From CAYGTS01 sp964352905 (lineage in GTDB: Bacteria; Pseudomonadota; Gammaproteobacteria; JAHCLG01): 10,183 nt of DNA. Position numbers and translations under genes: made by a program. The DNA lies in NCBI GenBank assembly GCA_964352905.1, contig CAYGTS010000097.1:1-10183 (forward strand). The letters are read 5' to 3'. How positions within the stretch are numbered: the first letter of the stretch is position 1; each line of letters starts with the position of its first letter. The notes below the pieces were generated by a model. That model was not told where the DNA came from. It did no database searches and worked only from the letters and a program-made list of their open reading frames with translations. Below, piece after piece: positions 5,790 through 10,183 of this stretch.

Positions 5790-6735
5790 CTATTATCTTA
5801 TTTATCAGTGGCTGCTCGAGTTCAGATGAGTATCAGGGTTATATCGAAGGTGAGTTTCGTTATTTGGCAGCGCCAGTTGCAGGTCAGTTAATCAGTTTAG
5901 ATGTCGTGCGTGGTCAACAAGTTAAACAAAATCAAACGTTATTCACTTTAATTATGGAACCTGAAATTTCTGAATTAGCGCAAGCCAAAGCGCAAGTACA
6001 ACAAGCCGAATTTAATGTTAAGAATTTAAAGTTAGGCAAACGCCCCTCTGAAATTGAATCACTGCAGCAACAATTGAACCAAGCGCTTGCGAATGAAAAA
6101 TTAGCGAAAATTACTTATACCCGCGATAGGATTTTAGCCAATAAAAATGCAATACCACAGCAAACCGCCGATGAAAGTTTAGCACGCTTACAAGCTGATT
6201 CTGCGCATGTTGCGCAATTGCAAGCGGATCTTGTTACAGCAAAATTGGGTTCGCGTGACAATGAAATAAAAGCGGCAGAAGCTAATTACGTGGCGGCACG
6301 AGCAAATTTAAAGCGTTTGCAATGGCTGTTGGATCAAAAAGTGGTTAAAGCACCAGTTGCAGGACAAATTGTTGAAACTTATTTTGAAAAAGGTGAGCAA
6401 GTCGCTGCGAACCAAAGTGTGGTATCACTGTTAGCGCCACCTGATAAACGTGTGATTTTTTTCATTCCTGAAGCGGCACTTAGCACGATTAAAATTGGCC
6501 AAAAAATTCAAGTAAATTGCGATAGTTGTAAAAACTCACAAACAGCCGTCATCAGTTATATTGCACCGAATGCAGAATACACACCGCCTGTTATTTACAG
6601 TAATGAAAGCCGCTATAAATTAGTATATCGTATTAAAGCCAAGTTTAGCGATCAAGTAGCAGCGCAATTTCATCCCGGACAACCCGTGCAGGTGATAGTT
6701 TATCACCAGTAGTATTTTAATTTAGTCTTGAGCGA

Positions 6736-6898
6736 TCCGTCATTGCGCCCTCAACCCGTCATTGCAAGGGGCAAGTGGCAGTGAGCGGGGTAGAGTGTGA
6801 TGCTCGTTAGTGCAGTGGTGCAACTAGCAAGTTTTGTTAAATTTTGCGAGATTGCAGATCCTTTCCCTGGATTGCCGCGCTTCGCTCGCAATGACGGA
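6736..6898. repeat. Second interspersed palindromic repeat (CGTCATTGCG family)
   Basis: A 163-bp block is bounded by perfect 12-bp inverted ends TCCGTCATTGCG / CGCAATGACGGA. The right end continues GCGAGCGAAGCGCGGCAATC on the reverse strand, a motif I recall as common among interspersed repeats in Rickettsiales and other bacteria. A second internal CCCGTCATTGC is at 6755-6765. No flanking duplication is seen and the left half is degraded. Its base composition is more GC-rich than its surroundings. It separates hlyD from the ATPase gene, which would otherwise be only about 60 bp apart. Confidence 0.8.
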
Positions 6899-6934
6899 GG
6901 TTCTCAAAGGGTATTATTTATCAGGAGAATTTAT

Positions 6935-7858
6935 TTGCAAGAAGATCTTGTTATTGATGTAAAAAACTTAAATAAATCCTTTGGCACGCATAAAGTGGTT
7001 AATGATTTTTACTTGCAAGTTAAACGCGGTGAAATTTTTGGTTTCTTAGGCCCGAATGGCAGCGGTAAAACTACCAGTATTCGCATGATTTGCGGTTTGT
7101 TAACGCCTGATTCTGCCAAAGGGCAAGTTCTGGGTTACGATGTGTTAACCCAAACTGATCAAATTAAAGCGCAGGTTGGTTATATGACGCAGCGCTTTAG
7201 TTTATATGAAGATTTAAGCATTTTTGAAAACTTAGATTTTATTGCGCGGGTTTACGATATTAAAAATCGCAAAAAACGCGTGCAACAAAGTATTGCTGAA
7301 TTAGGTTTAATTGAGCGACAAACGCAATTGGCCGGTGAGTTATCCGGTGGTTGGAAACAACGTTTAGCCTTGGCGGCTGCCTTGTTGCATGATCCGCAAT
7401 TGTTATTACTCGATGAACCCACAGCAGGTGTTGATCCGAATGCGCGCCGCCAATTTTGGGATCATATTCATTATTTATCAACCCAAAAAATTACCACCTT
7501 AGTTACAACACATTATATGGATGAAGCAGAACGTTGTAACCGCATTGCGTATTTGGCTTATGGCAGTTTACTGGCTTACGGTACGGTGAGTGAAGTGATT
7601 GCGAAAGTGAATTTAACAACTTATAAAGTCATCGGTAAAGATTTAGCAGCCCTTGCATTGCGCTTAAAACAAGCTAATGCGGTTGAACAAGTCATTAGTT
7701 TTGGTGAAGCATTGCACGTGAGTGATAAAGATCCACAGCGTTTGGCGCAAGTTGTTAAAAATTATCAAAGTGATCAAACACGTTGGCAATTAATTGATAC
7801 CAACCTTGAAGATACCTTTATTCACTTGGTAGGCCATGCGAAGGATAATTATTCATGA
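6935..7858 (+). CDS. ABC-2 type exporter ATP-binding protein
   Basis: Cytoplasmic nucleotide-binding subunit powering the ABC-2 permease. The start is TTG 6935, seven bases after AGGAG (6923-6927), giving 307 residues, normal for a single-NBD protein. The longer frame from ATG 6797 only adds translated repeat sequence (GLPRFARNDG), so it is rejected. Numbered from the TTG: Walker A GPNGSGKTT (39-47), Q-loop Gln86, signature LSGGWKQR (136-143) with Trp where Gln is usual, a form common in this subfamily, Walker B LLLLDEP (156-162) with Glu161, D-loop GVD (165-167) and H-loop His193. The gene overlaps the permease start by four bases (ATGA), so the two are translationally coupled. It resembles each half of YbhF, which has two NBDs. 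The ATPase is intact although both partners are interrupted, so its substrate and present use are uncertain. Confidence 0.92.
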   Translation: MQEDLVIDVKNLNKSFGTHKVVNDFYLQVKRGEIFGFLGPNGSGKTTSIRMICGLLTPDSAKGQVLGYDVLTQTDQIKAQVGYMTQRFSLYEDLSIFENLDFIARVYDIKNRKKRVQQSIAELGLIERQTQLAGELSGGWKQRLALAAALLHDPQLLLLDEPTAGVDPNARRQFWDHIHYLSTQKITTLVTTHYMDEAERCNRIAYLAYGSLLAYGTVSEVIAKVNLTTYKVIGKDLAALALRLKQANAVEQVISFGEALHVSDKDPQRLAQVVKNYQSDQTRWQLIDTNLEDTFIHLVGHAKDNYS

Positions 7859-9177
7859 GTCGATTTTTTTCCTTACCCCGTTTAAGTGCTATGATCCTCA
7901 AAGAGTTCATTCAAATGAAACGTGATAAAGCCACGTTTGCTATGATTATTGGGATCCCACTGATTCAATTATTATTATTTGGTTATGCCATTAACACTAA
8001 TCCCAAGCATTTGCCCGCAGCGATTGTCAGTGCCGATCACAGCATTTTCACACGCACTTTTATTACAGGTATGGAAAATACCGATTATTTTCGTATGGTT
8101 AACGTGATGAGTGATGAACAACAGGCACAAACTCTGTTAGCGGCGGGCAAGGTACAATTTGTGTTAACCATACCGCCTGATTTTTCACGTGATTTAGTGC
8201 GTGGTGAAAGACCACAATTATTATTGACCGCAGATGCGACCGATCCGAGTGCGATTGGCAAAGCCGTTTCGGCAGTGGAAGTTTTAGCCAATCAAATATT
8301 TGATCCTGATTTAGTCGGTAATTTAGCTTCGTTGAAAGCAAAACCGGGGCCAATCGATTTAGTCGTGCATGAGAAATATAACCCAGAAGCGATTACCCAA
8401 TATAATATTGTACCAGGCTTAATGGGCGTGGTATTAACCATGACAATGGTGATTATCACGGCATTAGTTATTACCCGAGAACGTGAACGTGGCACGATGG
8501 AAAATTTGTTAGCAACACCAGTGCGCCCGTTAGAGGTGATGTTTGGCAAGGTCTTACCCTATGTCGCGGTAGGGTATCTGCAAATGACGGTTATTTTAAT
8601 TGCTGCAGAAGTATTATTTAACGTGCCGATGCAAGGCAGCTATGTATTATTATATATTCTGGGTTTACCTTTTATTGCTGCGAATTTAGCAGTGGGTATT
8701 ATGTTTTCAACAATTGCTAAAAATCAATTGCAAGCGGTGCAAATGGCATTTTTCTTTTTCTTACCCTCTATATTATTATCGGGTTTCATGTTTCCTTTTC
8801 GCGGCATGCCGGCGTGGGCGCAATGGTTAGGATCAATCTTGCCGTTAACGCATTTTATCTGTATTATCCGGGGGATTATGTTAAAAGGGAACGGCATTAG
8901 CTTATCCTTGCAAAGCACGTGGCCGATGTTATTATTTTGTAACTACTCACTCCGTAGCAGGGAACGCCCATATTTGGGCTAAAAACAGCGAAAATCTTTT
9001 ATCGAAATGCTCATGTATAACTCATACACTGCGCTTTCTCAAAAATATTTTCGCTATTTTTATCGCCAAATCTGAACGTTCTGGTCAATATAAAGCTAAA
9101 GGGGGTGAGCAGATACATTATTTTTAGTTATTGTTATTTTATTGGGCTTAAAACGTTTCCGCAGAACATTAGATTAA
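7855..9177 (+). pseudogene. ABC-2 type exporter permease (YbhS/YbhR-like), 3' end interrupted by a MITE
   Basis: Inner-membrane subunit of the exporter. TM1 lies at about 27-45, a large periplasmic domain at 46-180, and TM2-TM5 between 185 and 312, with the family motif ERERGTMENLLATP (209-222) after TM2. A MITE enters after base 8938 in codon 362. The frame now ends at 8982, giving 375 residues whose last 13 (NYSLRSRERPYLG) are MITE-coded. Joining 8938 to 9125 restores the true tail LVIVILLGLKRFRRTLD and a TAA at 9175-9177, for 378 residues, close to YbhS (377). The insertion therefore cuts the last membrane helix in half and removes the basic cytoplasmic tail. Function may be lost or reduced. 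The restored stop lies two bases before ubiC, showing original coupling. Confidence 0.92.
8939..9116 (-). repeat. MITE-like element, copy 4 (complete, reversed, inside permease)
   Basis: This 178-bp copy is in reverse orientation: it starts GTAACTACTCACTCC and ends GGTGAGCAGATAC. Perfect 8-bp direct repeats ATTATTTT lie at 8931-8938 and 9117-9124. Its internal promoter (-35 at 9042-9037, -10 at 9019-9014, minus strand) points back into the permease gene, so it would give antisense RNA. Confidence 0.96.
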
Positions 9178-9179
9178 CC

Positions 9180-9686
9180 ATGTATTCATTGATTAAGCAA
9201 TCATTATTTAGTGCCAGTTGGCAAACGCAGTTGCATGACTGCCCGCAAGCTTTATTACCTTGGCTGACTGAGTCACAATCCTTATCTAAAAAATTATTAG
9301 CGTATAGCCAGAGCTTTCGCGTTAATTTGCTGCATGCTGATTGGGGACCAGTCTATGGTTTTGAAAAGCAGGTGATGGTAAGCCAAAAAAACTTTATTCG
9401 TGAAGTAGAATTAATGATCAACGATCAAACTTGGATTTACGCGCGCAGTATTTTCTCACAAAGCTTAATTGATCGTACCGGATCAGATTTAGTGAGCTTG
9501 GCGAACAAGCCGTTAGGTGATTATTTATTTAATCAGCCTGATTTAAAACGCAGTCCTTTACACTTTAGCCAACTGCACTTACCGCAGCAAACCTTAAGTG
9601 CGCGCCACTCGCAATTTTATTTTGCTAATGATGCCGTTTTAGTCACTGAAGTTTTTTTGCCAGTGATGTTGCAGTCATTGAGATAA
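9180..9686 (+). CDS. ubiC: Chorismate lyase (chorismate--pyruvate lyase)
   Basis: UbiC splits chorismate into 4-hydroxybenzoate and pyruvate, the first committed step of ubiquinone synthesis, in the cytoplasm. From ATG 9180 the product is 168 residues, against 165 in E. coli. Visible landmarks are Arg74 in IREVELM and Glu157 in VTEVFLP, matching the E. coli active-site Arg76 and Glu155, plus KPLGDYLF (110-117), equivalent to KTPLGRYLF. The longer frame from GTG 9105 begins inside the MITE and reads through the old permease tail, so it is rejected. No strong RBS precedes the ATG. Originally the permease stop lay two bases upstream, so translation was probably coupled; with the MITE in place ribosomes now stop at 8982, which may lower UbiC synthesis. 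No ubiA is visible next to it. The gene itself is intact. Confidence 0.92.
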   Translation: MYSLIKQSLFSASWQTQLHDCPQALLPWLTESQSLSKKLLAYSQSFRVNLLHADWGPVYGFEKQVMVSQKNFIREVELMINDQTWIYARSIFSQSLIDRTGSDLVSLANKPLGDYLFNQPDLKRSPLHFSQLHLPQQTLSARHSQFYFANDAVLVTEVFLPVMLQSLR

Positions 9687-9763
9687 CGTAGGTAGTTATG
9701 AAGCTTTGCTACCTCGGCTTACCGTTAAAAAATGTCAAATGCTGCTTTACATTATTATTTTTT

Positions 9764-9941
9764 GTATCTGCTCACCCCCTTTAGCGTTATATTGACCAGA
9801 ACGTTCAGATTTGGCGATAAAAACGGCGAAAATATTTTTGAGAAGGCGCAGTGTATGAGTTATACATGAGCATTTCGATAAAAGATTTTAGCCGTTTTTA
9901 GCCCAAATATGGGCGTTCCCTGCTACGGAGTGAGTAGTTAC
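9764..9941 (+). repeat. MITE-like element, copy 5 (complete, 8-bp target duplication)
   Basis: This 178-bp copy is flanked by perfect TATTTTTT repeats at 9756-9763 and 9942-9949. It differs from copy 3 at about six positions, including A to G in the left arm and T to C at the paired site in the right arm. It sits 77 bp after ubiC, outside any gene. Its internal promoter (TTGAGA 9838-9843, TATACA 9861-9866) reads rightward. Confidence 0.95.
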
Positions 9942-10037
9942 TATTTTTTTTAATTTGAGCCTATAATATCTACAGGTTAATTAAAAATTATTCTGCTGAG
10001 ATCGTCGGAATGTAGGGTTGAGTAAAAAAAGAACAAG

Positions 10038-10060
10038 TTAATAACTAAATTAGTTATTAA
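10038..10060. promoter_or_regulatory. AT-rich perfect palindrome, possible operator
   Basis: TTAATAACTAA and its exact complement TTAGTTATTAA flank a single central A: 11-bp arms without mismatch. It lies in an otherwise gene-free stretch (9950-10134) of about 185 bp that is very AT-rich and contains a TATAAT at 9963-9968. It could be an operator or a terminator-like hairpin for a gene beyond the window. Nothing else is recognisable in this stretch. Confidence 0.45.
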
Positions 10061-10134
10061 TTTATAAAAATTTAATTATCATTTGTATCAAACAATATTT
10101 TTGTAGTAATATTTCAATTTAAGATTATCTATTT

Positions 10135-10183
10135 GTAACTATTCAGTAAATTTGAAGGTGAATTTACCGAGAACGTTCAGATT
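10135..10183 (+). repeat. MITE-like element, copy 6 (left end only, divergent)
   Basis: It begins GTAACTATTCA and reaches the family block GAGAACGTTCAGATT at the window edge, with the same distance between them as in the complete copies (49 versus 48 bases). The intervening bases are poorly conserved. Its first 11 bases are the complement of the right end of copy 1, so both may belong to a second subfamily. Confidence 0.75.

Larger units (their letters stand above)
5576..6712 (+). pseudogene. HlyD/YbhG-type periplasmic adaptor lipoprotein, interrupted by a MITE
   Basis: Adaptor subunit of an ABC-2 exporter. The original start is ATG 5576: codons 1-12 lie at 5576-5611, then a MITE and duplicated target (5612-5797), and the frame resumes at 5798. 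The rejoined N-terminus reads MQKRIFFILTIILFISGC, a classic lipoprotein signal with the modified Cys at position 18; the restored protein is 316 residues, close to YbhG. The intact part has a biotinyl-lipoyl-like half (APVAGQLISLDVVRGQQV), a long coiled-coil hairpin (about 60-195), a second lipoyl half (APVAGQIVETYFEKGEQV) and a C-terminal beta domain. As it stands, translation from 5576 meets TAG in the MITE at 5630. Any product would have to start downstream, for example at TTG 5864 (282 residues), without signal or lipid anchor. Loss of function is likely, though the rest of the frame is undamaged, implying a recent insertion. Confidence 0.9.

Noticed and set aside
5864..5866. TTG 5864 as the native start of the HlyD protein
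   Set aside because: The frame extends upstream through a lipobox Cys and, once the MITE is removed, to an ATG with a full signal peptide.
6797..6934. N-terminal extension of the ABC ATPase from ATG 6797
   Set aside because: The extension is translated repeat sequence, while TTG 6935 has an AGGAG seven bases upstream and gives a normal family length.
9105..9179. UbiC start at GTG 9105
   Set aside because: The first bases are MITE end and the rest is the former permease tail region in another frame; ATG 9180 gives the normal UbiC length.
9687..9715. Hairpin AGGTAG/CTACCT after ubiC as a terminator
   Set aside because: The stem is short and is not followed by a T-run on the plus strand.
1174..9941. 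The repeated blocks as a CRISPR array
   Set aside because: Copies are kilobases apart, occur in both orientations, and carry target duplications; there are no spacers or cas genes.

Overview
The window reads as AT-rich gammaproteobacterial DNA, most likely from an intracellular or host-associated lineage near Legionellales/Coxiellaceae. This is an inference from the UbiC and HlyD/ABC-2 proteins, the density of short interspersed repeats, and a eukaryote-like Ser/Gln-rich coiled-coil protein. No rRNA or tRNA is visible to fix the taxonomy.

Layout. (1) 1-1034: right end of a MITE-like repeat, then a 297-residue low-complexity coiled-coil protein and a terminator. (2) 1035-1650: unassigned DNA, a full MITE, and a minus-strand HipB-like HTH regulator with no toxin partner. 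(3) 1745-5523: two AAA_14/DUF4143 ATPases flanking an ornithine aminotransferase (rocD). Each ATPase gene is preceded by its own near-perfect inverted repeat, unrelated in sequence to the other, overlapping the predicted promoter and ending just before the start codon. (4) 5576-9686: an export operon (HlyD-family lipoprotein, ABC ATPase, ABC-2 permease) followed by ubiC. (5) 9687-10183: another MITE, AT-rich DNA with a palindrome, and the start of a divergent MITE.

The strongest discovery is a family of about 178-bp MITEs: four complete copies (1174-1352, 5612-5789, 8939-9116 reversed, 9764-9941) and two partial copies at the window edges. Every complete copy has imperfect terminal inverted repeats starting GTA and is flanked by a perfect 8-bp target duplication. 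Two copies sit inside genes of the same exporter. Removing each copy plus one duplication restores an uninterrupted frame: an 18-residue lipoprotein signal peptide for HlyD, and a complete last membrane helix and C-terminus for the permease. Two independent insertions have therefore damaged one operon. The element carries a well-spaced sigma70-like promoter (TTGAGA-N17-TATACA/TATAAA) and shows covarying bases in its hairpin arms, so it may act as a structured mobile promoter.

Functionally, rocD links ornithine to glutamate/proline metabolism and ubiC starts ubiquinone synthesis. The exporter is probably inactive or altered. The ATPases are of unknown cellular role and look autoregulated.
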